Positions 8,683 to 17,535 of a DNA stretch of 50,285 bases are shown here, one piece after another. The translations under genes were made by a program, and so were the position numbers. Below the pieces are notes generated by a model. The model was not told the origin of the DNA, searched no databases, and saw nothing but the letters and a program-made list of their open reading frames with translations. Position 1 is the stretch's first letter, and each line of letters begins with the position of its first letter. The stretch comes from Planctomycetota bacterium (GTDB lineage Bacteria; Planctomycetota; PLA2), in the NCBI GenBank assembly GCA_027297745.1, contig JAPUHK010000140.1, positions 1 to 50,285 of the forward strand, written 5' to 3'.

Positions 8683-8755
8683 GGGGTGTCCTCCCGGCGC
8701 GCGTCAACAGCGGCACCGGCCGGCCGGGACCGCTGCGGCTCTGAAATGTGCGACG

Positions 8756-8956
8756 TTACGTGCCGACGGCCTTTAGAAACTCGGCGACCGCCGCCGACTT
8801 CGCGTCGTGATCGGCGGCCGTCTTGATCTTCTGAAGGTGTCCGGGGGCGTCGACCTTGTCGGTGCACCCGTCGCAAAGCCTCACCGTCGTCGGGGCGGTT
8901 CCCTGAAAGACGGAGTGGTCGAACGTCGCATGCTGTCCGCACATCATGCAGCGCAT
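8756..8956 (-). CDS. Small McsA-like zinc-finger protein
   Basis: A 66-residue protein with two CxxC pairs 23 residues apart: CMMCGQHATFDHSVF... and ...VRLCDGC. This spacing resembles the first zinc finger of McsA, the activator of arginine kinase McsB, and UvrB/UvrC-type motifs, but the rest of McsA is missing. The tail (AADHDAKSAAVAEFLKAVG) is helical. The start is firm: GGGAGGAA lies 5 nt before the ATG. No arginine kinase or clp gene is nearby, so the partner is unknown. Confidence 0.7.
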   Translation of the reverse strand: MRCMMCGQHATFDHSVFQGTAPTTVRLCDGCTDKVDAPGHLQKIKTAADHDAKSAAVAEFLKAVGT

Positions 8957-9011
8957 CGCTTCCTCCCTTCGTGGGCCAGATCATACCGGGACCACTTCAC
9001 CCAGGGAAGGG

Positions 9012-10106
9012 CTACTGCTTCATCGTTACAACCCGCTGCGGGAACGGGATTTCGACGCCTGCCTCGTTGAAGCGCTTGTAGATGGCGGTGTTCAGGGCGT
9101 CGACGGCGCGCCCGTGGACCACGGGCTCGGCGACATAGGCGCGCAGCTGGAAGAGGAGCGCCGAGTCCCCGAACTCGCGGAAACGCACGCTGGGCGGCGG
9201 ATCCTGGTCGATCAACTCCTCCTTGAGCGCGACGTCCAGCAGGATCGCGCGCACCTGGTCGATGTCGCTTCCGTAAGCCACCCCGACGTTCACGCGCACG
9301 CGCATCTTCATATACGGGCCGCCCGTCTCGTTCATGATCTTGGCGTTGGCCATGATCGCGTTGGGCAGCGTGATCTCGATGTCGTCGCGCGTGATCAACC
9401 GCGTCGAGCGGATGCCGATGTCGGTCACCCGCCCGCGCTCGCCGCTGTCCAGCACGATGAAGTCGCCGATCTTGTAAGGCGCGTCCGCCATGATGAAGAT
9501 ACCGGCGAACAGGTTGGCGAGGGTGTCCTTGGCCGCGAAGCCGACGGCGATGCCCACGATGCCGGCGGACGCCATGAAGGGCGTGAGGTCCTTGTCCCAG
9601 ACGGCCAGGATGGACCAGATCCCGCCCGCGACGATGAGCAGCTTGGAGGTGATGTCGTAGAGCGGCAGCGAGCGGGTCTGGATCCACTGGAACTGGTCCG
9701 CGCGGCGTGCCATCGCGTCCAGCAGCACGTCCGCGATGCGCAAGAGGCCCCGGATCCAGAACAGGATCGCGATCGTGACCGCGGTCCTGTCGAGCGTCGC
9801 GAGTGAATCCTCGCTGAACCCCCACTCGAATTGGACGGCTGCGCGGTCCAGTGTGGCCCCCAGGCCCAGCAGCACGATCGTGACGAACAGCGGCAGGCCG
9901 AACGCGCGAACGATGTGGTCGTCGATCTGCGTGCTCGTCTTGCGCGTCAGGCCGAGCAGGAGACGCGTCAGGATCCAGCGGATCAGCCAGGCGCCTACGA
10001 CCGTGGCGACCAGAACGTGCCACCACTCGAGCTTGCCCCAATACTCCTGGATCTCTTCCAAACTAGGCACCCGCCCATGATGCGATCCGGGTGGGACGCT
10101 CCCCAT
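9012..10106 (-). CDS. MscS-family mechanosensitive channel
   Basis: A 364-residue inner-membrane channel. Four to five hydrophobic segments occupy residues about 28-200. The pore-lining helix is FMASAGIVGIAVGFAAKDTLANLFAGIFIM, with the Ala/Gly packing expected of TM3. The MscS beta domain follows directly (YKIGDFIVLDSGERGRVTDIGIRSTRL, then NAIMANAKIMN), with a C-terminal alpha/beta domain. It would release solutes on hypo-osmotic shock. A GTG at 10070 is an alternative start. It lies 36 bp downstream of the predicted selenoprotein gene and is probably co-transcribed with it. Confidence 0.9.
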   Translation of the reverse strand: MGSVPPGSHHGRVPSLEEIQEYWGKLEWWHVLVATVVGAWLIRWILTRLLLGLTRKTSTQIDDHIVRAFGLPLFVTIVLLGLGATLDRAAVQFEWGFSEDSLATLDRTAVTIAILFWIRGLLRIADVLLDAMARRADQFQWIQTRSLPLYDITSKLLIVAGGIWSILAVWDKDLTPFMASAGIVGIAVGFAAKDTLANLFAGIFIMADAPYKIGDFIVLDSGERGRVTDIGIRSTRLITRDDIEITLPNAIMANAKIMNETGGPYMKMRVRVNVGVAYGSDIDQVRAILLDVALKEELIDQDPPPSVRFREFGDSALLFQLRAYVAEPVVHGRAVDALNTAIYKRFNEAGVEIPFPQRVVTMKQ

Positions 10107-10142
10107 CCCATCGCCCGCCAGGGCTCAGGCTTGAGGGCAGCG

Positions 10143-11429
10143 CTACTCGATGACCTTGAGCTGCAGCGTCTCCCGCTTGCCGTTGCGGATGCGCTCGACC
10201 GGGACCCTGGTGCCCACCTTCTGCGTCAGGCGGAACCAGGCGTGGTAGTGGTTCATGTCCCGGAAGTCGTGTTTGCCCGCGACGGAGAAAATCACGTCGC
10301 CCTTGCGGATGCCCGCCTGCCGGGCATTATGGCCGGTTTGCCTGTTCGGGCCCCAGGTGACCAGGTAGTTGACGCGGAAAGCGAAGTGATCCTCGGGCAG
10401 GCCGAGCGCCTTCTTCTCGGCCGCGTCCAGGGGCTTGCCGCCGAAGCCGGGCTTGGGGCTCAGCGACCACTTCGAGCCGCGCCACGAATAGACCAGCGGC
10501 GTGGGCTCCTTCCATCCCTTGGGCAGCCGCAGCGTCTTCGTCCAGGCCTCACGATCGCTCTTGAAGCCGAGCGCCAGCCGCGTGCTGCCGCCCGAGGTCT
10601 CGTGCAGGACGCGCTGCACGTCGCCGAAAGTGCGCACGCTGCGCCCGCCGATCCCGGTGATGTGGTGGCCCGCCTCGACACCCGCCTTGTCCGCCACGGA
10701 GCCGCGTGCGACCTGCTTGACGAGCGTCTGGTCGTCGCGGTCCAGCGTCAGGCCGAGCTGCACCGGGTCGGGCCACAGCCAGGCCTGCTCGCGGGTCCAG
10801 CGCCGCCGCTCCTGCAGGTCCTCGATCCGCCCCTCGTAGACCATGTGGCAGTGATAGCAATCCCGCGCCTTGCCGTTCTTGATCTCGCGCGCCCAGCGCG
10901 GGATCTGCTCGATCGTGCGCTTCTTCTTGCGCCTTGGCGGCCGCGGGTTCTTCACGTACTCGTCGTGGTCCTGAAGCGTCTCGTTCAGCACGCGCACGAA
11001 GCCCGGCAGCGAGAGGTGCGACAGGGCGCTGCTGGAATCGCGCCCCGCGTAGGTGCGATACACCGTCCCGTCCGCGTTCATGAGCAGCGCCGCGAACGTG
11101 AGGTCGTAGTCGAAACGGTAGACGTTGAGGTCGACCCCCGCCATGTTCGTGACGCGGACGGGGATGTAGTTCTTGGTGGCCTCGATCAGCTCAGCGGTGG
11201 GACGGACAACCTGCCCGTCGAAGGATGCGCAGTCCTTTCAGGGCTCTCATCTGAAGACGGCCAGCAAGGGCCTGCCCGTCTTTCGTGCTTCGGCCCGCGC
11301 CGCGTCGAGGTCGGTGCGCCACAGGATGCCGACCGGGCCCACCTCGGCCGTCGCCTGTGCGCCCTGTCCTGCCACCCACGCGGCGGCCCCGAGCACCGCC
11401 AATCCCGCCGCCAACCGCAGTCCCTTCAT
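10143..11429 (-). CDS. Predicted selenoprotein: thioredoxin-like UxxU, CxxCH and two PDZ domains
   Basis: One continuous frame of 428 codons, interrupted only by TGA at 11247-11249 and 11238-11240. Reading TGA as selenocysteine gives RPLLAVFR-U-E-P-U-KDC, U61 and U64, exactly where a thioredoxin-like fold carries its CxxC. The start ATG has GGAGG 5 nt upstream and opens a signal peptide (MKGLRLAAGLAVLGAAAWVAG). After the thioredoxin-like domain (about residues 35-150, VYRFDYDLTFAALLMNADGTVYRTYAGRD) come CYHCH at 191-195 (a c-type heme or metal motif) and two PDZ domains (about 205-290 and 345-428). Cys homologues with this domain order are, from memory, common in planctomycetes. A SECIS-like hairpin follows the TGAs. 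It is probably a periplasmic redox protein; substrate unknown. Alternatives: a pseudogene or a readthrough artefact, both less likely because the frame resumes perfectly. Confidence 0.8.
11201..11219 (-). promoter_or_regulatory. SECIS-like hairpin of the selenoprotein gene
   Basis: On the minus strand, GACGGGCA pairs with UGUCCGUC (eight pairs, one of them G-U) around a GGU apical loop. The loop GG lies about 27 nt after the second UGA and 36 nt after the first, within the distance known for bacterial SECIS elements (roughly 16-37 nt) read by SelB. The loop context GCAGGU resembles that of the E. coli fdhF SECIS. One hairpin might serve both UGAs. Confidence 0.65.
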
Positions 11430-11475
11430 CGCGTCCTCCAACGTTCTTTAAGGGTAGCCTGAACGTAGGTCGTTC

Positions 11476-11494
11476 CGGACCCCCGGGGGGTCCG
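11476..11494. promoter_or_regulatory. Palindrome in the selenoprotein/kinase divergent promoter region
   Basis: A 19-bp palindrome (arms CGGACCCCC and GGGGGTCCG around one G) lies midway between the divergent starts. It sits 17 nt upstream of the TACAAT box at 11512 and about 19 nt from a TACCCT box (minus strand, 11451-11456), so it would cover the -35 region of both promoters. It is a good candidate operator for coordinated control. Confidence 0.45.
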
Positions 11495-11511
11495 TAGAGC
11501 CGGCAAGTCGC

Positions 11512-11517
11512 TACAAT
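11512..11517 (+). promoter_or_regulatory. Candidate -10 box of the kinase gene
   Basis: TACAAT in the context GCTACAATTCG lies 38 nt before the ATG of the kinase gene, which has its own GGAG ribosome site. The same GCTACAAT word precedes the genes at 6508/6559 and 24294. Confidence 0.45.
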
Positions 11518-11555
11518 TCGCACCCGCCGCGGGAGGCGGCGCGGGCGGAGAACCG

Positions 11556-14500
11556 ATGCTGAATCTTACGGGCAGCAGCCTCGGCATCTACGAGGTCGGC
11601 GCGGAGATCGGACGGGGCGGTATGGGCACCGTCTATTGCGCCCGTACGACCGCAGCGGGCCCCGCGGGCAAGCCCGGCAGCATCGTCGCCGTGAAGGTCT
11701 TCCACCCCGAGCTGGTCGAGGACGAGCGCATCGTCCAGCGCTTCCAGCGCGAGGCGGAGATCGGGATGAAGATCGACCACCCCCACGTGGTCAGCACATA
11801 CGAGATCTGCACCGCGGAGGTGGACGGCAAGCCCTACTGCTTCATGGTCATGGAGCTGATCGAGGGCCAGTCCCTGCGCGAGGTTCTGGTCGAGCTGGGG
11901 ACGCTGCCCGAGCACCTCATCTACCAGATCGCCGACCAGGTGCTGGACGCGCTCGGTGCCGTGCACGACGTAGGCATGATCCATCGCGACGTGAAGCCCG
12001 AGAACATCGTGCTCACGCTGGAGCACAAGGTGCTGCTGATGGACCTCGGCGTGGCGCGCCTCCAGCAGGAGGGGCGCGACCTGACGCGGGCGGGGGAGTT
12101 CGTCGGTTCCATTCACTACGCCGCGCCCGAGCAGTTCACGGACCAGGACAATGTCGGCCCGCTGATCGATCTGTACAGCTTCGGCGTTGTCCTGTACGAG
12201 CTGGCCACCGGCAAGAACCCCTTCGGCGCGGCCGAGCTGACCACTCTGCTCACACAGAAGGTGCAGGGGCTCGTGCGCCGGCCGCGTCTGGCCTCGCGCG
12301 ATATCGACCCCTTCCTGGACGAGGTCATCCTGACCTGCCTCAAGTCCGATCCGGCTGAGCGCTTCAGCTCCTGCGGAGAGCTGCGCGCCGTCATGGCTCA
12401 GGGCGAGGACGGAACGTGGTGGCAGGAGCGTACGCAGGGCGAAGCCTTCCCCGCGGCCACGCGTGCGCTCAAGTGCTTGCGGGCGCAGCGCGAAACGCCG
12501 CTGGTCGGGCGCGGTTCGGCGCTGGACCACCTGCACAGCACGATCGAACGCGCGCAGACCGGCGCCGGCCGGGTCGTGCTGCTGGCCGGCGCAGCCGGCA
12601 CGGGCAAGTCGCGCCTCGTGCACGAGTTCCTCGAAGAGTTGATCGCGCCCGACGGGCCCATCCTGCTCGCGGGCCGTTGCCCCGAGGGGGGCGGCCGCGC
12701 CTACCAAGCGCTCATCGAAGCGGCGCACGGGTTCTTCGGGGAGCGCGCGGACCTCGAGCAGCGCCTGGAACAGCTGCTGCCGGAGATGGTGGGGGACGTG
12801 CCGAAGGTGGCGCAGTTCCTGCGCGGCGAAAGCGATGAGCTTCTCAGGGACACGCTGCTGAGCGCGTATGGCAGCCTGCTGCGCAACTTGAGCGCCGGGC
12901 GCCCGGTCGTGCTGGTGATCGAGGACCTGCACCGCGCTGGGCCGGAGACGATCGAGCTGTTCGGCTATCTGGCGCGCATCGCGCCCGAGATGGCGCTCCT
13001 GATGGTCGGCACCTACCGGCCCGAGGCCGTCGAAGGCGGCTCCGAGTTGCACTCCATGATCACCGTGACTGCGGCCCGCCCCGAGGCCGACCAGGTCTCC
13101 ATCGAGCCGCTCTCGCGCGAGTCGGCGGACGAGGTCATCCGCTGCATCGTGAAGCAGGAGCGCACCGTCCGCTCGCTGGGCCGCCCGCTGTACGAACGCA
13201 GCGACGGAAACCCGCACGTCTTGCTCGAGATGCTGGCGCACCTGCGCTCGACTGGCGTGCTGCAAGAGACGGAGGACGGGCTGGCCGTCTCCGGCAACAT
13301 CGAGGACGCTGACCTGCCCTCCGGCCTGCGCGACCTGATCGCCCGCAAGCTCCAGGAGCTCGAGCCCGACGAGCGCGAGATGCTGGACGCGGCGGCCGTG
13401 CAGGGTGCGGAGTTCGAGGCCTCGTTGCTGGCAGCCGCAACGGGGCAGAAACGCATCCGCCTGCTCAAGCGCCTGGCCGTGCTGGAACGCAAGCACCGGC
13501 TGGTGCTCAGCTCCGGCAAGAACGCCTTCCGCTTCGCGAGCCAGATCCTGCATCACGTCGTGTACGCGCAGATCCGCGGCCAGAGGCGCACGGATTACCA
13601 CGCGAAGTTCGCGGAAGCGCTCCTGGAAGCCCAGGAGGGCAAGGACGCCTGGTCCGGCGAGAGCGCGTACAGCTACGTGCACCACTTGCTGCGCGCGGGG
13701 CGTATGGCCGAGGCGAAGGAGCACCTGTCCGCGGCGGTGGAGCACTGCGCCACGAACCACCACCCGGCCCACGCGGCCGCCTTCCTCGGACAGCTGCTGG
13801 CTGCGCTGGGCGAAAACAACTCGGAAGCGCGCTTCGACGTTTGCATCAAGCTCGCGGAGGTGCACGCCATGCTCGGCCGGCGTGAGGAGCGCATGGGTGC
13901 GCTGAACCGGGCCGGCGTCGAGGCGGCCAGGCTAGGCTTGCCCGGGCCGCGCGGCCGCGTGCATGCGGGCCTGGCCGAGGCTTACCTGCGCGCGGGCAGC
14001 TACGACAAGGCGGGGGCCGAAGCGCGCGAGGGGCTTGCGCTCGCCACCGAGGCGGGCGATCGCGGCGGCGAAGCGGACTGCCTGCACACGTTGGGCTCGA
14101 TCGCCTACCGGCGCGGCGATTTCTCCGCATGCGCGGCCTTCTGCAAGGACGCGCTCGTCATCCGCCGCGCGACCGGCGACGCCCGCGGCGAAGGCGCCGC
14201 CATGCAGGCGCTCGGGGCGGTCATGCCCGAGATCGGCCAGGTGGACGAGGCGCTCGATACGAAGAGGGCGGCGCTCGAGATCTACCGCGAGCTCGGCTAC
14301 CGACGTGGCGAGGGGGCCGCGCTCAACAACCTGGGCAACTCGTACATGGAGGCGCAGCAGGTTCAGGAGGCCGTCGTCTGTTACGAGCAGGCCATTCAGC
14401 TGGCGCGCGACGTGGGCGACCTGCCGGCCGAGGCGAACGCCCGCTACAACAGGGGGCGCGCGTTGGCCGTGCTGGCGCGCATCGAGGACGCGCGCGACAG

Positions 14501-15215
14501 CCTCGAACGGGCCCTCGATCTGTTCCGCGAGATCGGCGATCCCAGCGGCGAGGCCGAAGTGCTCGATGAGCTCGGCTCGGCCGTCGCCACCGTCGGCGAG
14601 CGCGAGGAGGCGCTGACCTTCCTCGAGTCCGCACGCAACTCGGCGTGCCGCACCGGCCAGAACGCGCTCTTGGGGCGCGTGCTGCGCCATCTCGCGAACG
14701 TGCACCACGAGAACGGCTCGCTCGACAAGGCGTGGCGCTTCTACGTGGAGGCATTGGGTCTCGCCACGGCCCGCAGCCGGATCTTGACGCTGGCGGACAT
14801 GGGCAACGCCGCCCTCAAGGAGGGCGCGTACGACCGTTCCGTGAAGCTATTGCAGGAAGCGGTGGAGTCGGGCAAGGGAGGGAGCCGCATGCTGCTCTCC
14901 TTGTGCCGGCTGGCGCGGGCGCACAAGGAGGCGGGGCGCGACGACAAGGCCGAGGAGTACGGCAAGCAGGCCGAGAGGCTGCTCGAGGAGCAGGCGCAGA
15001 TCGCCCCCCAGTACGGGCCGGAGATCTACTACAGCCTTGGCACGGTCTTCGAGGTGGGGGAGCGCGGCCGGCGCTACCTGGCTACCGCAAACGAGCTGCT
15101 GGGCGCGCGCACGCGCTCCATCCGCAGCATCGTGCACCGCCAGCACTACCTCACGATGACCTGGCCCAACCGCGAGATCCTCGACGAGGCCAGGCGCATC
15201 TTCCAGCAGAGCTGA
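11556..15215 (+). CDS. Ser/Thr protein kinase fused to AAA-type ATPase and TPR array
   Basis: A 1219-residue regulator. The kinase domain spans residues about 10-275: glycine loop GRGGMGTVY, catalytic Lys near 47, HRDVKPEN at 143-150, DLG (for DFG) at 163-165, and the activation segment ending in APEQF, so it looks active. A STAND/AAA-type ATPase follows: Walker A GAAGTGKS near 344-351 and a Walker B-like VVLVIEDLHRA near 455. The last 500 residues are TPR-like repeats (for example GEGAALNNLGNSYMEAQQVQEAVVCYEQAI). No membrane segment is seen, so it is cytoplasmic. The layout resembles PknK-like and myxobacterial or planctomycete sensor kinases, in which the TPR part senses a partner. The target is unknown. 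Confidence 0.92.
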   Translation: MLNLTGSSLGIYEVGAEIGRGGMGTVYCARTTAAGPAGKPGSIVAVKVFHPELVEDERIVQRFQREAEIGMKIDHPHVVSTYEICTAEVDGKPYCFMVMELIEGQSLREVLVELGTLPEHLIYQIADQVLDALGAVHDVGMIHRDVKPENIVLTLEHKVLLMDLGVARLQQEGRDLTRAGEFVGSIHYAAPEQFTDQDNVGPLIDLYSFGVVLYELATGKNPFGAAELTTLLTQKVQGLVRRPRLASRDIDPFLDEVILTCLKSDPAERFSSCGELRAVMAQGEDGTWWQERTQGEAFPAATRALKCLRAQRETPLVGRGSALDHLHSTIERAQTGAGRVVLLAGAAGTGKSRLVHEFLEELIAPDGPILLAGRCPEGGGRAYQALIEAAHGFFGERADLEQRLEQLLPEMVGDVPKVAQFLRGESDELLRDTLLSAYGSLLRNLSAGRPVVLVIEDLHRAGPETIELFGYLARIAPEMALLMVGTYRPEAVEGGSELHSMITVTAARPEADQVSIEPLSRESADEVIRCIVKQERTVRSLGRPLYERSDGNPHVLLEMLAHLRSTGVLQETEDGLAVSGNIEDADLPSGLRDLIARKLQELEPDEREMLDAAAVQGAEFEASLLAAATGQKRIRLLKRLAVLERKHRLVLSSGKNAFRFASQILHHVVYAQIRGQRRTDYHAKFAEALLEAQEGKDAWSGESAYSYVHHLLRAGRMAEAKEHLSAAVEHCATNHHPAHAAAFLGQLLAALGENNSEARFDVCIKLAEVHAMLGRREERMGALNRAGVEAARLGLPGPRGRVHAGLAEAYLRAGSYDKAGAEAREGLALATEAGDRGGEADCLHTLGSIAYRRGDFSACAAFCKDALVIRRATGDARGEGAAMQALGAVMPEIGQVDEALDTKRAALEIYRELGYRRGEGAALNNLGNSYMEAQQVQEAVVCYEQAIQLARDVGDLPAEANARYNRGRALAVLARIEDARDSLERALDLFREIGDPSGEAEVLDELGSAVATVGEREEALTFLESARNSACRTGQNALLGRVLRHLANVHHENGSLDKAWRFYVEALGLATARSRILTLADMGNAALKEGAYDRSVKLLQEAVESGKGGSRMLLSLCRLARAHKEAGRDDKAEEYGKQAERLLEEQAQIAPQYGPEIYYSLGTVFEVGERGRRYLATANELLGARTRSIRSIVHRQHYLTMTWPNREILDEARRIFQQS

Positions 15216-15250
15216 AGCGCGGAGGACGCCGGGCACGCGTTCGCGGCTGA

Positions 15251-15424
15251 AAATGAACCGCAAGGGACGCCAAGAATGCGAAGAATGAAATGAGAGGCGC
15301 GCCGATCGCGCCCGGTCCATCGGTGCGACTGGGCCGCGGCCAGGCCGCTACGAAGCGTGGAAAGCCCTCACCCCGCACCTTGTTCACTTTCATTTGCGTC
15401 CCTTTGCGGCCTTTGCGGTTCAAC
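15251..15424. repeat. Imperfect inverted repeat, AACCGCAAGGGACGC family
   Basis: This fills most of the 303-bp gap between the kinase and FKBP genes. The left arm, 15251-15294, contains GAACCGCAAGGGACGCCAAG. The right arm, 15383-15424, is its imperfect complement, with TTGCGTCCC and TTGCGGTTC. GAACCGCAA (15255-15263) and TTGCGGTTC (15413-15421) are exact complements. Similar rich-in-CGCAAAGG words are, from memory, widespread between genes in environmental bacteria. No gene is seen in the gap. Confidence 0.6.
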
Positions 15425-15518
15425 CTCGAACCTTGCAGCGTGAGAGGTCTCGTGCCAGTCAAGGCTGAGGCTGGGCCTTACACTGGCGCGTCCCTTACCT
15501 CGTGCAGCGGAGAATCCC

Positions 15519-16658
15519 ATGCCCCGCATTGCCCTGATCCCCGTCGTCCTCATGCTCGTCGTTCCCGCCCTCGCGGAAGATCCCCCGATCCCGGCGGACA
15601 CGGAGATCGTGACGCTGCGGTCGGGCCTCAAGTATTCCGTGCTGAAAGCGGGCGGCGACGGCTCGAAGCCGAAGCGCGGCGAGAAGGTGCAGGTGCACTA
15701 CACAGGCTGGCTGACGAACGGCAAGGTCTTCGACTCCTCGCGCAAGTCGCACAAACCCGCCGAGTTCAACGTCGGCAGCCTGATTCCCGGATGGAACGAG
15801 GCGCTGACGATGATGACCCCCGGCGCGCGCTGGAAGCTCACCATCCCTCCCGAGCTGGGTTATGGGGACCGCGCGATCCCCGGCATCCCCGCCAACTCGA
15901 CGCTGATCTTCGACGTGGAGCTGGTCCAGGTCTTCAGCCTGCCGGAGTTCCACAAGGCCAACCCGGCCAAGCAGAAGACCACGCAGTCCGGCATCAGGTA
16001 CGAACTGCTCAAGACCGGGGCCGGCGAGGTTACGGAGGAAGGCGACGCGCTCGAGCTCAAGTTCGCGTTCTGGAACCCGCAAGGCCGCCTGGTGGAGTGC
16101 ACGGAGCAGAAGGGCATGACGATCAAGGGAACGGCCGCGTCGATGGGCTATGCGTTCTTGAAAGAGATGGCGCCGCAGCTCCGGAAGGGAGACCGCATGC
16201 GCCTCGAGGTTCCCGCGAAGCTGTTCGGGAACCGGGTGCCCTACACCACGGTGTGGGAGCTGGAGCTGGTCAGCGTGCGCAAGCCCCTTCCGATCCCCGA
16301 GTTCACAAAGCTGGATGTTGACAAGACGGAGCAGAAGCCCAGCGGCCTGAAGGTCCAGAGAATCAAGGAGGGCGAAGGCACCTCCCCCGGGCCTTCCGAC
16401 ACCGTGACCGTCCACTACGCCGGTTGGTTTACGGACGGCAAGCTGTTCGACGCCTCCCACGGCCAGGGCGAACCGACTACGTTCGCGCTCCGCGGCGTGA
16501 TTCGCGGCTGGCAGGAGGGCCTGCGGCTGATGAAGCCCGGTGCGGTCTATCTGTTCGAGATCCCTCCGGGCCTCGCCTATGGCGCCGGGGGGCGCGGCGG
16601 CATCCCCGGCAACTCGACGCTCATCTTCCGCATCGAGTTGCTGAAGGTCGGCGAGTAG
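15519..16658 (+). CDS. Secreted FKBP-type peptidyl-prolyl isomerase with three FKBP domains
   Basis: A 379-residue exported protein (signal MPRIALIPVVLMLVVPALAED; GGAG 6 nt before the ATG). Domain 1 (about residues 28-140) is complete: VQVHYTGWLTNGKVFDSS, IPGWNEAL, and YGDRAIPGIPANSTLIFDVELV. Domain 2 (about 150-250) is degenerate: it keeps the fold outline (GIRYELLKTGAGEV, RMRLEVPAKLFG) but has lost the VHYTG and active-site Phe/Asp pattern. Domain 3 (about 270-379) is again complete (VTVHYAGWFTDGKLFDAS, GAGGRGGIPGNSTLIFRIELL). It probably speeds proline isomerisation during folding of exported proteins, with the middle domain acting as spacer or binding site. Confidence 0.9.
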   Translation: MPRIALIPVVLMLVVPALAEDPPIPADTEIVTLRSGLKYSVLKAGGDGSKPKRGEKVQVHYTGWLTNGKVFDSSRKSHKPAEFNVGSLIPGWNEALTMMTPGARWKLTIPPELGYGDRAIPGIPANSTLIFDVELVQVFSLPEFHKANPAKQKTTQSGIRYELLKTGAGEVTEEGDALELKFAFWNPQGRLVECTEQKGMTIKGTAASMGYAFLKEMAPQLRKGDRMRLEVPAKLFGNRVPYTTVWELELVSVRKPLPIPEFTKLDVDKTEQKPSGLKVQRIKEGEGTSPGPSDTVTVHYAGWFTDGKLFDASHGQGEPTTFALRGVIRGWQEGLRLMKPGAVYLFEIPPGLAYGAGGRGGIPGNSTLIFRIELLKVGE

Positions 16659-16689
16659 CGAACGAGCACGAGAGCGAGCACGAACCCGA
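16659..16689. repeat. Short low-complexity repeat between convergent genes
   Basis: The 31-bp gap between the FKBP and arsM stops holds CGAACGAGCACGAGAGCGAGCACGAAC, built from repeated ACGAGC words. It is another instance of simple repeats placed at convergent gene ends in this window. It may simply be a short spacer. Confidence 0.35.
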
Positions 16690-17535
16690 CTACGGTTCAG
16701 GTGCGCGGTCGGGCGGCTTCCTCCCCGAGATGCGGATGCTCTGGACCTTGCCCGCCAGCTCCGCAAAGGCTCCCGCGACATCCGTCGGATCGATGCCGAA
16801 GCTGCGCAGGTCGCTCTCCACGAGGCCGCAGATCTGATCTGCGTCGTACACGATGCGCTCGCTCACCTCGATCTCGACCAGGCCCGCCGCGCGCAGCCCG
16901 GCGACATACTCTTCCTCGGAGACGGCGCCCGCCACGCACGCGGAGTAGGCCTGCGCGTGCTCGCGAACCCACGGGGGCAAGTCGTGCGCGACGATGTCCG
17001 AGACGCTGAAGCGCCCGCCCGGCGCCAGCACGCGCTCGATCTCCTTGAACACACGCTCCTTTTCGGGCGACAGGTTGATCACGCAGTTGCTGATCACCCA
17101 GTCCACGGAGCCGTCCTCGACGGGCAGCTCCTCGATCAAGCCCTTGCGCACCTCGATGTTGTCACGGCCGGCCTTGCGGATGTTGTCTCGCGCGACCTCG
17201 ATCATCGCGTCGGTCATGTCGACGCCGATCACCTTGCCTTGCGCGCCGACCTTGTCCGCGGCGATCAGCAGGTCGAATCCGGCGCCCGATCCGAGATCAA
17301 GCACGGCCTGGCCCTTCTCGACGCCGGCGAAGGCCAGCGGATTGCCGCAGCCGAACGAGCTTGCGCCGGCTTCCTTGTGAGTGTCCAGCTCGGCCTCGTA
17401 GCCGGCCAGCTTCGCCACGGTACCGGCGGGCGTCGCCGGTCCGCAGCAGCTGCCCGAGCCTTGTTGGGCTTGCCGAATCGCGGCCGCGTAGGCGTCGGCG
17501 ACCTGTTTGCGAGTCTCTTGCTCAGCTTGGCTCAT
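16690..17535 (-). CDS. arsM: Arsenite S-adenosylmethionine methyltransferase
   Basis: A 281-residue ArsM. It methylates trivalent arsenic with SAM to volatile or less toxic forms in the cytoplasm. The SAM motif I is VLDLGSGAGFDLLIAA, with GKVIGVDMTDAMIEVAR after it. The arsenic-binding cysteines are present: CC in GSGSCCGP near the N-terminus, SFGCGNP, ISNCVINL and AYSACVAGAV. The start is the ATG at 17535, which overlaps the arsR stop by 4 nt (ATGA), so translation is coupled and expression should follow arsenic release of the ArsR repressor. An in-frame extension upstream is the shadow of arsR. Confidence 0.93.
   Translation of the reverse strand: MSQAEQETRKQVADAYAAAIRQAQQGSGSCCGPATPAGTVAKLAGYEAELDTHKEAGASSFGCGNPLAFAGVEKGQAVLDLGSGAGFDLLIAADKVGAQGKVIGVDMTDAMIEVARDNIRKAGRDNIEVRKGLIEELPVEDGSVDWVISNCVINLSPEKERVFKEIERVLAPGGRFSVSDIVAHDLPPWVREHAQAYSACVAGAVSEEEYVAGLRAAGLVEIEVSERIVYDADQICGLVESDLRSFGIDPTDVAGAFAELAGKVQSIRISGRKPPDRAPEP

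Noticed and set aside
11238-11249. The two TGA codons as evidence of a pseudogene or frameshift
   Set aside because: The frame is identical on both sides, both TGAs fall at the redox positions, and a SECIS-like hairpin follows. Random nonsense mutations would not do this.
11511-13865. A 784-codon open frame on the minus strand opposite the kinase
   Set aside because: It is the antisense shadow of a well-supported kinase-ATPase-TPR protein and shows no motif; long shadows are normal in GC-rich DNA.
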